Below, piece after piece: positions 9,308-18,768 of a stretch of 64,000 nt of DNA (its first letter is position 1; each line of letters begins with the position of its first letter). The stretch is from CAWFKS01 sp963816435 (GTDB lineage: Bacteria; Pseudomonadota; Alphaproteobacteria; Rhizobiales; Rhizobiaceae): contig CAWFKS010000018.1 of the NCBI GenBank assembly GCA_963816435.1, positions 255,687 to 319,686 on the forward strand, in the 5' to 3' direction. The position numbers and the translations under genes were made by a program. The notes beneath the pieces are model-generated. The model was not told the origin of the DNA. It ran no database searches and saw nothing but the letters and a program-made list of their open reading frames with translations.

Positions 9308-10579
9308 TCACCTCACCTTCGGCTCGCGCTGGCGGCCCAGCATCAGCTCGGTGAGCGCCCAGACCAGCGCGTCGACGCGGTCGGGCGAGCGGCCGTCGGC
9401 CAGCCCGTCGGGGCCGAATTCGCACATCTCGTCCTCCAGCGCGGAAAAGCGGCCGGCATGGGCCACCCTGCCCTGCTCGTAGAGGGCTGCGACCGGCTCG
9501 GCGCGCAGCCATTTTCCGCGCGATGCGCGCACCGGCTTGACCGGCACGCTGGCGTCGACGGTGCGGATCACCGCCGTCACCATGTCGCCGCCCTGGTTGA
9601 CCTCGGCGACCATGCGGTCGGCCTCGAAGCGCGCGGTAGAGCGCCACCGCGCGGCCGGCCCAGTCCTGCGGCTGGCGCGCCGCAAGCGTGCCGTCGGCCA
9701 GCACGAAGCCCGTGCCGTCCCGCGTCCAGCCCGGCCGCGACGATGCCGCAGGCGTCCGAGCTGCTGCGCGAGCTCGCCGGCGGGTCGACCGCCACCACGA
9801 TGCGCGCCAGCTCGGCCGGGCGCCGCGCGGATGCCGCCTCCAGCATGGCGCGGCTCCACAGCGCGTCGTCGCGCTCCTCGATCAGCTCGCCGCTCGAGTT
9901 CCTGCCGGCCGAGCCGGGTGCCGCCGTACTGCCGGTGCACCGCTTCCAGGAAGCCGGCGCGCGAGGTTCTCCGCGTTGTCGGCGGTCGGCATGATGCGTC
10001 ACGTCGAAACCGTCGTCGGCGATCAGCCGGCGGATCAGCGGCACCGGCTTCGGCGTCGAGGTCACCATCAGCCGCGGCCGCTCGCCCAGCCGCAGCCCGA
10101 ACTGCAGCATGTCGAACACCGCCTCGCCGTTCTTCCACTTGGCCGCCTCGTCGCACCAGGCGGCGTCGAATTGCGGCCCGCGCAGGCTGTCGGCGTCCTC
10201 GGCCGAGAACGCCATGCGCCACCGCGCCGTTCGCCACACCAGCCGGCGCCGCGTCGGCTCGTAGCGCGGCACGTCGTCGCGCGAGATGGCGCGGATGCCC
10301 GACGGCCCCTCGATCATCACCTCGCGCACGTCGCCCAGCGTCTCGCCGACCAGCGCGATGTGCTCGTACCGATCGGTCCGCGAACGGCGGCAGCTTGCGC
10401 ACCAGCGCGTTCACCCATTCCGCGCCCAGCCGCGTCTTGCCGGCGCCGCGCCCGCCCAGCACCAGCCATTTGTCGATGATCGGAGCTGCTTGTTGACGCG
10501 GGTATTGCTTGAACCGGGCGAACTCAACCCACTGTTCCTTCGCCAGGTCCGCCCCGGCGTAGCCGATTGCTTTCCGCAT
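9308..10579 (-). CDS. Terminase large subunit (GTA gp2), several frameshifts
   Basis: The DNA-packaging ATPase/nuclease of the GTA-like particle. ATG at 10579 gives MRKAIGYAGADLAKEQWVEF, followed by the Walker A motif LVLGGRGAGKTRLGAEW. Later frames show HIALVGETLGDVREVMIEG, the DEA-type Walker B region FDAAWCDEAAKWKNGEAVF, the coupling motif LMVTSTPKPVPLIRRL, and nuclease-domain blocks IVVAVDPPASS, ADRMVAEVNQGGDMVTAVIR and DGRSPDRVDALVWALTEL, the last a conserved metal-binding Asp region. About five indels split the frame. The start overlaps the end of the small terminase gene by about 55 bp. Confidence 0.85.
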   Translation of the reverse strand: MRKAIGYAGADLAKEQWVEFARFKQYPRQQAAPIIDKWLVLGGRGAGKTRLGAEWVNALVRKLPPFADRSVRAHRAGRRDAGRRARGDDRGAVGHPRHLARRRAALRADAAPAGVANGAVAHGVLGRGRRQPARAAIRRRLVRRGGQVEERRGGVRHAAVRAAAGRAAAADGDLDAEAGAADPPADRRRRFRRDASCRPPTTRRTSRAGFLEAVHRQYGGTRLGRQELERRADRGARRRAVEPRHAGGGIRAAPGRAGAHRGGGRPAGELAQQLGRLRHRRGRAGRGTARASCWPTARLRRASRRTGPAARWRSTARFEADRMVAEVNQGGDMVTAVIRTVDASVPVKPVRASRGKWLRAEPVAALYEQGRVAHAGRFSALEDEMCEFGPDGLADGRSPDRVDALVWALTELMLGRQREPKVR

Positions 10580-11019
10580 GCATCTGAGCTGCGAGTTCCG
10601 TTGCGAGCTCGATAATGCGGTCGTTGATTTTGCCGAGTACCGGCGGCCAGGTCTTCATCGCGCCTTCTCTGGTTCTTCTTCGCGGCTTCTTGCGGCCGCG
10701 TTTCGTATTCCCTGAACTTTTCGAGCGTCTTCTGGAGCGCGGAGATCTCCTCCAGCTCCTTGCGGTCGATCGTGCCTTCCTGCTCGGCGCGCGCGCACAA
10801 CGCCTCGAAACGGCCGATCAGCTTGTTGACCAGTGGCAGCATGCGCTCGCGAAAGTCGAAGTCCGGCGCCTCGTCCATGCGCCAGTCCTCGCGCGTCGCC
10901 TGCCGGCGCACCGAGGCATGGGTGCGGCCCGCCGCATCGGCCAGAAGCTCGATCGACGGCCGCGCTCCCTCGGCCAGCGCCCTCAGCGCCCGCGTCCTGG
11001 CATTGGGTCGCAGCACCAT
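10524..11019 (-). CDS. GTA terminase small subunit-like protein (one frameshift)
   Basis: The first gene of the GTA operon, encoding a DNA-recognition partner for the large terminase. ATG at 11019 follows AGGAG and gives MVLRPNARTRALRALAEGAR. A predicted helix-turn-helix is SIELLADAAGRTHASVRRQA followed by TREDWRMDEAP. A long helix follows: LVNKLIGRFEALCARAEQEG and EISALQKTLEKFREYETR. After a frameshift near 10640 it reads KINDRIIELATELAAQMHAE and stops at 10524. The arrangement (N-terminal HTH, central coiled helix) fits GTA small terminases. Family assignment is by position and pattern. Confidence 0.68.
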
Positions 11020-11039
11020 TTTCGAACTCCTGCTTTTCT

Positions 11040-11270
11040 GGAAGCGACGCCCGCACCGGCGCCTTTCCTCGCCCCCTTCAGGGGGAGAGGTGGCGCGGGC
11101 GCAGCCCGCGACGGAGTGGGGGCGGCCCGACAAGCGCGCCGCAAGTTTGGGCGAGTTATGTGAGTGAAGGCGCCCGCCACCTCCACCGCCGATCTCCCCA
11201 ACGTGGGGGAGATGTCCGGCAGGACAGAGGGGGACGCGAAACGGCGCCAACGACTGCTCCGTTCGGAAGC
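11040..11270. repeat. REP-like inverted repeats upstream of the GTA operon
   Basis: The region just upstream of the first GTA gene carries short inverted repeats common between rhizobial genes: cgcccccttcagggggag near 11070, gcgcgggcgcagcccgc near 11092-11110, and gatctccccaacgtggggga near 11190. These resemble the repeat cluster at 2190-2335. The rest of the 660-bp gap to the next gene (11270-11679) shows no supported gene. Confidence 0.55.
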
Positions 11271-11679
11271 CCGCCGCAGCGCCTCAAACGCAACTGTTGG
11301 ACGATAGCTGAACCCTACAGCAGCACCGTTGCGGTGTCAAGAATAAATTCCTATGTGGGGCGATTTTTCGAGATCGGCTGCGGCGCGGGCCTACATTCAC
11401 CGCTACCTTGCCGACCTCGATTTCGGTTACGACCGCCGCTAGGCTTCGGGCGTCGAACACAGAGCGTCCCAACGGCGCTTGCGCAGATCGGCGGCCAGCG
11501 TCTCACTTGGGCGATTTGATTTCGCCGATGATGCCTAGACCGAAAGCGCTGCGCCTCATGGCTTCGACGAAGAGGAAGGCAAGACCTTTGAGAATTTGCT
11601 TTCTTGTTTTTGGCTGACCCGTAATTGTCGAACCGCTACCGTGTCGGACCGATCTCGTTCTCAAATCCGTTCGGGCGGC

Positions 11680-12504
11680 ATGTTGAATTCGTCTTCGACT
11701 GAATGTCTTCTGGTTGCGCCAATGGGCAAGAAAGCTAAAACGCGGTTCGTTGTGTCTGTAGATGGTCAGCTGCGAGAACTCATTTCGGTGAGAGAACAGC
11801 GGGGCGGAAAGTACCCGACCACTATCAGGATCAACTTCCGCCACGGTGAATTTCTCCGCGACGGCGCCGATCGCATCCCCATCGCAAATCAATACTACTC
11901 GGTCCACGAGAGTCCGAACTCGGACGGCAACCTGCTCCATCAGACAATCGAACTTGCCAACGGGATGGCGATCGACACCCCTCATTTTAGCCTCGGAATT
12001 GGGCAAGGTCGCTTTGCCTTGCTGATGACATCCATTCCGCCGGACTTGCGCAAGGAACGCTATAGCGTCAAGCGCCGAACGGCCAAGGACACCCTAATCG
12101 AGATGGGTCGGTTCGATCCGGAGCGCGGCAACATAGTGTGGTCCCTTGTCATTTCCGGAACAAGCGTTCCACTTGATCTAACCTCGCTTGGACTCAATAG
12201 CAGCTACGCGGACTTTAGCTCGTTTCGCGTGACCGTTATTTGGTCATTTATTGGCATCCGTCCCACAGCTGATGGGGACAGACTTCACTTCCTTACAGGG
12301 CTTCCGGGTGTGAAGGGACAAAGTCACGGGCACCCTCAGCTTTCCGTAGCAGCCGTGGATGGGGCAGATGCCGCGGAGGTTGATTCTCTCGTTTACGCAA
12401 GCATTGCGATGTTTCATTCAACCGCGCTCGACAAACTTCCATACACCGGACCACAGCGTCGCCTACTTGAAAGCGTCACTAGTCCTCGGTCTATCCCTTA
12501 TTAA
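11680..12504 (+). CDS. Uncharacterised accessory protein
   Basis: I do not recognise this protein of about 274 residues. It may start at ATG 11680 (MLNSSSTECLLVAPMGKKAK) or at ATG 11722 (MGKKAKTRFVVSVDGQ). It is soluble, with no signal peptide or membrane segment, and rich in beta-like stretches such as KTRFVVSVDGQLRELISVRE and TIRINFRHGEFLRDGADRIP, then FSLGIGQGRFALLMTSIPPD. The DNA is visibly less GC-rich than its neighbours, suggesting recent transfer. It lies alone on the plus strand, between the GTA cluster and a second orphan gene, so function cannot be inferred. Confidence 0.6.
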   Translation: MLNSSSTECLLVAPMGKKAKTRFVVSVDGQLRELISVREQRGGKYPTTIRINFRHGEFLRDGADRIPIANQYYSVHESPNSDGNLLHQTIELANGMAIDTPHFSLGIGQGRFALLMTSIPPDLRKERYSVKRRTAKDTLIEMGRFDPERGNIVWSLVISGTSVPLDLTSLGLNSSYADFSSFRVTVIWSFIGIRPTADGDRLHFLTGLPGVKGQSHGHPQLSVAAVDGADAAEVDSLVYASIAMFHSTALDKLPYTGPQRRLLESVTSPRSIPY

Positions 12505-12762
12505 GGAGCGATATACGTCTATGAGGAGATCGAGTTCATTCGGTGGCTGTCTTCCCAAATACAGCCAGCTCTGCCGCTTCGGTCGCTCGTTCAACAACAC
12601 GCGCTCCGGCAGTATGATACTACGCAATCGTAAAAGGAGCACCGTCACGGCGCCCTAAGCAGATGCCGAAACGCTTCCGAATCCAGCGAAAATGCCATAG
12701 GGACACATTCCTAATGCGAATATCACCGCAGCAATGAACGTCATGCCGATGAAAGTCCTGTC

Positions 12763-13356
12763 ATGAATTGTGTATTGAGCGTGTTTAGCTGGCTCAATGC
12801 TAACCAAGGCGCAATTACGGGCATCTCCAGCTTGACGATTGCGCTTTTCACATTGGGGCTCTGGTGGTCCACCAGAAAGATCTGGCTCTCCGCGAGCGAC
12901 GAAATTGTTGCCGCTCACCCGCCCCGTCTTGATGCGCGCCAGATATTTGTTTCACCTGACGGGATTGATGGCGATGACGATGTGGTCGCGGAGATCTTCC
13001 TCGCTAACGTCGGCGGCAACGATGCCACCGTCGTTATCCGAACTGTTGTATTCTTTGTCGGCGCGCTGCCAAATCGCCGGCCTTTCAAGGACTTCAACGA
13101 TAGGCCGTTCTTGAAGCGTGTAGTGAAGGCTGGCGCTGCGGATTGGTGGCACGTCCGCAGAAGCGAAACGAACTTCTCGGACCATGTCGCAGCCGCAATG
13201 GCGGAACCGAACGGGGAGCCTGTTTACATCATTGGGCGCGTTCACTTCAATGATACGAGAGAGGTACGGCATCATACAGTATTCTGCCGAAGATATGACG
13301 CGACCAGCGGCCGCTTCGTGCCAACAGAAGATCACGACTATGAAGTGCAGACGTGA
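12763..13356 (+). CDS. Uncharacterised membrane-anchored protein
   Basis: A 197-residue protein with one N-terminal hydrophobic segment after residues NANQGAITGISSLTIALFTL (about residues 13-35), then a polar region and a soluble C-terminal domain. The pattern of a short LNANQGA leader, one membrane helix and a beta-rich domain (DVVAEIFLANVGGNDATVVI) is common among small orphan membrane proteins near mobile DNA. The C-terminus is strongly polar (YDATSGRFVPTEDHDYEVQT). Lower GC than its neighbours suggests acquisition. It could work with the upstream orphan gene, but the 258-bp gap gives no proof. Confidence 0.6.
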   Translation: MNCVLSVFSWLNANQGAITGISSLTIALFTLGLWWSTRKIWLSASDEIVAAHPPRLDARQIFVSPDGIDGDDDVVAEIFLANVGGNDATVVIRTVVFFVGALPNRRPFKDFNDRPFLKRVVKAGAADWWHVRRSETNFSDHVAAAMAEPNGEPVYIIGRVHFNDTREVRHHTVFCRRYDATSGRFVPTEDHDYEVQT

Positions 13357-13802
13357 GAGGATACCATTTCCGGCTGGATTTTTCGACCTTGGCAAACTCC
13401 CTGTCAGCTGCCCATGTGACAAATCCGACGCTCGCGGCGCCTCAACCTTGCCTCACCACGCCCTGCGGCTGCGGCGAATACGCCGCTTCTTCTCCGCGAA
13501 ATCTGCGGTGATTAGACTTGCGCCTGCGGCGATTGTGGCATGGGCCAGCTTATCGAATGGGGCATTCTCGGAAAGGACGAAGCCGGGGGCCGCAGCACCG
13601 GGCACCGGGTAGCAGCGTAGCCGCCCCCCAACTCCACCTGTTGCCGTTTAACCACGCCTCCTAACCGTTCCGCCCGTTTCCGCTTGTCGGCCTTCCCGCA
13701 AATGCCACAGAAGGGAACCGGTGAGGGATTTCGGGGTTAGCCTTCAAATGGCCCCGTTCGGAACCAAGTCTTCCCACGGGTGAAGTTCGGGCGACGCGGG
13801 GC
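13357..13802. other. Intergenic region before the penicillin-binding protein gene
   Basis: These 446 bases hold no reading frame that I can support. The GC content returns to the chromosomal level here. The PBP start is preceded by a GC-rich leader (gaagttcgggcgacgcggggc) without a clear consensus ribosome site. Confidence 0.5.
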
Positions 13803-15950
13803 ATGAGCGATCCATTCGAGACGCCGAAGAAATCGAGGGGGCCAAGGGCGACCTGGCTGCTCGCGATCGATTCGTGGATCGACACGACGCTCTACGAATC
13901 CGGCTTCGCGCTCGGCGAGGTCTGGGAAAACATCACCATCTTCTTCCGCCGGTTCCGCGTGCGCGGCTGGCGGCGCGTCGTCTTCGAGCTTCTGAGCGAG
14001 GGCTTCACGCTGGGGGCGGCCGGCTCGGTGGTGATGCTGGCGCTGGCCATGCCCTCCTTCGACGCCACCGCCGGCAACTGGCGCGCCCAGGACGACTACG
14101 CCGTCACCTTCCTCGACCGCTACGGCAACGAGATCGGCCAGCGCGGCATCATCCAGCGCAATTCCGTGCCCGTCGACGAGATGCCGGACTACCTGGTCAA
14201 GGCGGTGCTGGCGACCGAGGACCGGCGCTTCTTCGAGCATTACGGCATCGACTTCGTCGGCCTGCTGCGCGCCATGTCGGAGAACGTGCGCGCCGATTCC
14301 GTCGTGCAGGGCGGCTCCACCATCACCCAGCAGCTGGCCAAGAACCTGTTCCTGTCGAACGAGCGGACGCTGGAGCGCAAGATCAAGGAGGCGTTCCTGG
14401 CCGTGTGGCTGGAGATGAACCTCACCAAGAAGGAGATCCTGCAGCTCTATCTCGACCGCGTCTACATGGGCGGCGGCACGTTCGGCATCACCGCGGCGGC
14501 GGATTTCTATTTCGGCAAGGACATCAAGGACGTCGACCTCGCGGAAGCCGCGATGCTGGCCGGCCTGTTCAAGGCGCCGGCCAAATACGCCCCGCACGTC
14601 AACCTGCCGGCGGCGCGCGAGCGCGCCAACGTGGTGTTGAACAACATGGTCGATGCCGGCTTCATGACCGAGGGCCAGGTGCTGTCGGCCAGGCTCCACC
14701 CGGCCACCGCCATCGACCGCGACCAGCAGGACAGCCCCGACTATTTCCTCGACTGGGCCTTCGACCAGGTCAAGGAGATCGCCGCCAAGACCGGCGTGCA
14801 CGCCATGGTGGCGCGCACCACGATCGACATGAACCTGCAGAAGGCGGCCGAGGAGTCGCTGGAATACCACCTGCGCCAATACGGCAAGAGCTACCGCGTC
14901 AGCGAGGGCGCCATCGTGCTGCTCGACAATTCGGGCGCGGTGCGGGCGCTGGTCGGCGGGCGCGACTACGGCGAGAGCCAGTTCAACCGCGCCACCAAGG
15001 CGCTGCGCCAGACCGGCTCGTCGTTCAAGCCCTATGTCTACACCACGGCGATGGAGAACGGCTTCACGCCGGATTCGCTCGTCTCCGACACGCCGATCAA
15101 CTGGGGCGGCTGGCAGCCCAAGAACTACGGGCGCAGCTATCACGGCCGCGTCACCATCAAGCGCGCGCTGGAGCATTCCTACAACATCCCGCCGGTCAGG
15201 CTCGCCAAGGACTATCTCGGCATCCCGCCGATCAAGAAGATGGCCGAGGACATGGGCGTGGAATCGCCGATCGAGGGCCACAAGACGATGGTGCTCGGCA
15301 CGTCGGGCATGACGGTGATGGACCAGGCGACCGGCTACCTGACGCTCGCCACCGGCGGCATCGTCGGCTACCGCCACGGCATCACCCAGATCAGCGACCT
15401 GCACGGCAACGTGGTGTGGGATTTCTCGCGCGACGCGCCGAAGCCGCACCGCGTGGTGACGGAAAAGGCCGACGCCGAGATGAACCAGATGCTGGTCGGC
15501 GTCACCGAGGAAGGAACCGGCCGCCGCGCCCAGGTGCCGGGCGTGCGCGTCGCCGGCAAGACCGGCACGACGCAGTCCTACCGCGACGCCTGGTTCTGCG
15601 GCTTCACCGGCAACTACACCGCCGCCGTCTGGCTCGGCAACGACGACTACAGCCCGTCGCGCAACATGACCGGCGGCTCGCTGCCGGCGATGACCTGGCA
15701 GCGGCTGATGGCCTACGCCCACGAGAACATCGAGCTGAAGCCGATCCCCGGCCTGCCCGACCCGTTCGTCGACGGCCAGAAATACGTCGCGGCCGCCGAC
15801 GGCGAGGCCGGCGACGCGCCGGCCCAGGACACGCGCCCGCAGGTGCTGTCGGCCGAGACCAGCCGCTTCCTGCGCGAACTGTCGCAGCGCTTCCACGACG
15901 CGCCGAAGCTCGACGCGCCGCCCAAGCCGGAAACCCTGTCGTCGCTGTGA
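13803..15950 (+). CDS. Bifunctional class A penicillin-binding protein (PBP1-type)
   Basis: A 715-residue bifunctional murein synthase that polymerises glycan strands and cross-links peptides in the periplasm. It has a cytoplasmic N-terminus, a membrane segment at about residues 67-85 (FTLGAAGSVVMLALAM), then a GT51 glycosyltransferase domain with catalytic Glu139 in VLATEDRRFFEHYGID, GGSTITQQLAKN (170-181) and KKEILQLYLDRVYMGG (209-224). The transpeptidase domain carries the active-site SSFK (Ser406-Lys409), SYN (459-461) and KTG (586-588, AGKTGTTQ). All catalytic residues are intact. It is in one frame with no neighbours in an operon. It is shorter at the N-terminus than enteric PBP1a, as in other rhizobia. 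Confidence 0.95.
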   Translation: MSDPFETPKKSRGPRATWLLAIDSWIDTTLYESGFALGEVWENITIFFRRFRVRGWRRVVFELLSEGFTLGAAGSVVMLALAMPSFDATAGNWRAQDDYAVTFLDRYGNEIGQRGIIQRNSVPVDEMPDYLVKAVLATEDRRFFEHYGIDFVGLLRAMSENVRADSVVQGGSTITQQLAKNLFLSNERTLERKIKEAFLAVWLEMNLTKKEILQLYLDRVYMGGGTFGITAAADFYFGKDIKDVDLAEAAMLAGLFKAPAKYAPHVNLPAARERANVVLNNMVDAGFMTEGQVLSARLHPATAIDRDQQDSPDYFLDWAFDQVKEIAAKTGVHAMVARTTIDMNLQKAAEESLEYHLRQYGKSYRVSEGAIVLLDNSGAVRALVGGRDYGESQFNRATKALRQTGSSFKPYVYTTAMENGFTPDSLVSDTPINWGGWQPKNYGRSYHGRVTIKRALEHSYNIPPVRLAKDYLGIPPIKKMAEDMGVESPIEGHKTMVLGTSGMTVMDQATGYLTLATGGIVGYRHGITQISDLHGNVVWDFSRDAPKPHRVVTEKADAEMNQMLVGVTEEGTGRRAQVPGVRVAGKTGTTQSYRDAWFCGFTGNYTAAVWLGNDDYSPSRNMTGGSLPAMTWQRLMAYAHENIELKPIPGLPDPFVDGQKYVAAADGEAGDAPAQDTRPQVLSAETSRFLRELSQRFHDAPKLDAPPKPETLSSL

Positions 15951-16185
15951 GCGCCCCTGCCCTCGCGGGGCCCGCGCGCGGACGCTGCGCGAGCTTGCCT
16001 CGCCGGCTCGTCATGGGCTATCGAAACCGCATCCGGGGCCGCTTGTTGCGGGCGCGGAGATGCGGGGCGCGGCTTTGGCACGACGGACGGTTTCAGGCAC
16101 GGCGGGCGCTGCGGCGCGGCATCGGCGCGGCGGGCGCCGGGCTCCCTATGTCGGCGCGATGCGCTGAGAGGCGGCGGGACCCGGC

Positions 16186-16768
16186 ATGATCAGGATGGTG
16201 CTTCTGACCGCAATCGCGCTTGCCATCGCCGTCGGCGGCGGCGCCTGGTCGGTATGGGTGGCGCTCAACGCCGGCTTCGGCGTCGGCGCCGTCCAGGTCG
16301 GCGAATGGTCGGCCTTCCCGGCCGTCGGCACGCCCGACGCCGACCCCTATTCCAAGGCGCGGTTCGCCCGCGAGGGCGGGCTGGTGCTCGGCAAGGCGGA
16401 GGGCATCTCCTTCGTCGCCCAGCACGATTCCCTGGGTGCCGCCCTCAGGCGCGGCTGCTCCTACACGATCGAGGGCGAGATCCCGTCGGCCCGCTTCTGG
16501 ACGCTCTACGCGGCCGATCCGAACCGCGTCGTCCTGCCGGATGTCGGCCGCCGCCGCCCGGTGCTGCATTCGCTCGGCCTGTTGCGCAATCCGCAGGGCA
16601 CGTTCGTCGGTGTCGGCCGGCCCCCACCCCGCCCCCGGCAACTGGCTGGCGGTCGGCGGCAGCGGGCCGATGCGCTTCGTGCTCACGCTTTACGACACGC
16701 CGCTCGCCAGCGCCCGCGTCACCGACATGAGCCTGCCCCACATCCGCCGGACGGGGTGCAATGCTTAA
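16186..16768 (+). CDS. DUF1214 domain-containing protein (one frameshift)
   Basis: A DUF1214 protein. DUF1214 domains often accompany DUF1254 partners, as here, and their biochemical role is not established. It starts MIRMVLLTAIALAIAVGGGA, one N-terminal membrane or signal segment, then FARTGxLVLG-like EGGLVLGKAEGISFVAQHDS and SCSYTIEGE-like sequence. A frameshift near 16620 moves into HPAPGNWLAVGGSGPMRFVL, the conserved C-terminal block of the family, with TLYDTPLAS, ending at 16768. It overlaps the DUF1254 gene by 8 bp, so the two are likely translated together. Confidence 0.78.
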
Positions 16769-17312
16769 GCTCGTCAACGCGCTGCTGATCGGCGTGCTCG
16801 GCGCCGGCGTCGTCCATATCGCGATCCTGTTCCTGTTGCCGCGCTACACCGAGCAGAACGCCTGGGCGCAGGTCTCCGACCTCGCCGCGCCCTACACGCC
16901 GGTGCGCCTCGACGAGGCCGGCGACGGCAGCTCGCTGCTGCATGCGGTCGACCCGCTGTTCGATTCGATCGTGTGCCGCTTCGACCTTTCGGACGGCGTG
17001 GTGCGCGTGCATGCGCCCGGCACCGTGCCGTTCTGGTCGATGTCGGTCTACGACCGGAAGGGCGAGAACATCTTCTCCTTCAACGACCGCATCGCCACCG
17101 ACGGCACGCTCGACTTCGTCATCCTGACGCCGGCGCAGATGATCGAGATGCGCAAGGGCATCCCGCCGGAATACGAGAATTCGGTGTTCGTGGAGGCCGA
17201 CGTGTCGGAGGGCATGGCGCTGGTGCGCTCCTTCGTGCCCGATCACACCTGGTCCAAGGTGGTCGCCGACTATCTCGACGGCATTTCCTGCGATCTCGGC
17301 CTGCTCGGCTGA
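16761..17312 (+). CDS. DUF1254 domain-containing protein
   Basis: A 183-residue DUF1254 protein, partner of the preceding DUF1214 gene. The N-terminus LVNALLIGVLGAGVVHIAIL is a membrane anchor or uncleaved signal segment. The soluble part includes YTEQNAWAQVSDLAAPYTPV and FWSMSVYDRKGENIFSFNDR, which resembles the family's YxxxxYDxxGxNxYSxND pattern. It then has LDFVILTPAQMIEMRKGIPP. A role in the cell envelope is possible by location. It ends before a short convergent gene. Confidence 0.83.
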   Translation: MLKLVNALLIGVLGAGVVHIAILFLLPRYTEQNAWAQVSDLAAPYTPVRLDEAGDGSSLLHAVDPLFDSIVCRFDLSDGVVRVHAPGTVPFWSMSVYDRKGENIFSFNDRIATDGTLDFVILTPAQMIEMRKGIPPEYENSVFVEADVSEGMALVRSFVPDHTWSKVVADYLDGISCDLGLLG

Positions 17313-17315
17313 AGC

Positions 17316-17513
17316 CTACTTGGCGCGGCGCCTGCGCCTGGCCGTCTCGCGGCCTGCCTCGGCCCCGTTGCCGTCTGCACCGCCGGGTCCGTCGAAATCG
17401 TGGCGCTCGTAGCGCACGCCGGGAAAGATCACGACCTGTCCGCCTCCGTCGGCCGCGCCGCGGCGGATGCGTCCCGAGCCTGTCGGCGGGACGAATGGAA
17501 GGATAGTCGCCAT
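17316..17513 (-). CDS. Small conserved basic protein
   Basis: A 65-residue protein starting MATILPFVPPTGSGRIRRGA and containing VVIFPGVRYERHDFDG, with a basic C-terminus ending RRRRRAK. I recall proteins with the MATILPF...IIFPGVRYER pattern in rhizobia, which suggests a real gene, but no function is known. It is convergent with DUF1254, 3 bp from its stop. It could instead be spurious because the reverse strand is also open. Moderate confidence. Confidence 0.5.
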   Translation of the reverse strand: MATILPFVPPTGSGRIRRGAADGGGQVVIFPGVRYERHDFDGPGGADGNGAEAGRETARRRRRAK

Positions 17514-17690
17514 GACACGCGTTCTCCTGTCGGCTTTGCCGTAGCTGGTTGGAACGCCCCCTTGACTGCATCAACGCACGACACGGTTAACAACTTTCTA
17601 ACGAAGTCGTTCTAATCATGGCCAAAAGCCGGCGCGGGACGGTCGGCCCCAGTGTTTGCGTAGCATGTCCTTCGAGTAGGCGTATCGTTC

Positions 17691-18722
17691 GTGTCTTCCG
17701 CCGATTTCAGGCATATCGCAGCCCGTACCGAGCGGGCAAAGTCGGAGCGGCTCTTCCGCGCCGCGGTCTCGGCCTTCTGTTCGCTGACGCGCCCGACCGG
17801 CAGGGATGCCGCCCAGCTCGACGACCTCGCGCTGCCGCTGATCGAGAACGTCTCGCCCGAAACCAAGCGCTTCTGCGCGGCCGCGCTGTCCGAATGCAGC
17901 CGCCAGCCCGCCGGCCTGGTGCGGCGGCTTTGCGCCGAACCGGTCGAGATATCGGCCGCCCTGCTCACCCGCTCGCCGGCGCTCACCGACATCGACCTCG
18001 TCACGCTGATCGGCCGCCACGGGCTCCCCCACGCCCGCGCCATCGCGCGGCGACGCCCCCTCAACCCCACACTCGTGAACCTCGTGCGAGCCCTGGAGGC
18101 CACCGTGATCGAAATGCCGAAGCCCAAGGTCGCCCCGCAGGTCGAGACGCCGGCCGCCCCGGCGCCGTCGCCGCGCAAGCCGGAGACGGCCGAGGAGACC
18201 CGCACGCTGCTGCGCGGCATGATGCAGCCCTTCGAGGCGCCGCAGCGCCCCTTTCCGATGCCACGCCACGGCGAGGAAGGCACGCGCGTCGAGATCGCGC
18301 GCACCAGCACCGCCGGCGCCTACCAGAAGCTGCGCGCCACCGCCTTCACCGGCGCATCGGGCCTGTTCGAGACGGCGCTGGCCGACCTTCTGCACGTCGA
18401 CCTTTCCCGCGCGCACGCCGTCGTGCGCGCCAACTACTACTACGATCTGCTGACGGCGCTTCGCGCGCTCGACCTCGTCACCGCCGAGGCCTTCGTGATC
18501 GTGGCAGCCGTCTTCCCCGGCCGCTTCGCCCATCCCGAGGCGATCAAGGTCTTCCACGAGCGCTACGACACGTTGCATCCGCAAAAGGCGCGCGACATCG
18601 TCCGCGACTGGCGCATGGACACGGCCAGCGACCGCATCCGCGCCGCCGTCAACGAGCAGCCGTCGAAGCAGGCGGCAAACAGCGACGCCGTCGCGCCGGT
18701 GCGCAGGCAGCTCAGCGCCTGA
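17691..18722 (+). CDS. DUF2336 domain-containing protein
   Basis: A 343-residue alphaproteobacterial DUF2336 protein of unknown role. The N-terminal alpha-helical repeat region reads LDDLALPLIENVSPETKRFC and ALLTRSPALTDIDLVTLIGR, which resembles HEAT-like repeats seen in this family. A central low-complexity Pro/Ala linker (about residues 140-170) separates it from a helical C-terminal region, TAFTGASGLFETALADLLHV, followed by DLSRAHAVVRANYYYDLLTA. It has no signal peptide or membrane segment. The start at 17691 is the first good ATG-class start; a 100-bp upstream gap holds the promoter. Monocistronic by layout. Confidence 0.85.
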   Translation: MSSADFRHIAARTERAKSERLFRAAVSAFCSLTRPTGRDAAQLDDLALPLIENVSPETKRFCAAALSECSRQPAGLVRRLCAEPVEISAALLTRSPALTDIDLVTLIGRHGLPHARAIARRRPLNPTLVNLVRALEATVIEMPKPKVAPQVETPAAPAPSPRKPETAEETRTLLRGMMQPFEAPQRPFPMPRHGEEGTRVEIARTSTAGAYQKLRATAFTGASGLFETALADLLHVDLSRAHAVVRANYYYDLLTALRALDLVTAEAFVIVAAVFPGRFAHPEAIKVFHERYDTLHPQKARDIVRDWRMDTASDRIRAAVNEQPSKQAANSDAVAPVRRQLSA

Positions 18723-18768
18723 GAGCGGGCGTGGCGCCATACGGCCGCCCCCGCAATTTCCGGAAAAT

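Noticed and set aside
13737..15896. 719-residue minus-strand open frame opposite the penicillin-binding protein
   Set aside because: A GC-rich shadow; the plus strand has the complete catalytic motifs of a class A PBP.
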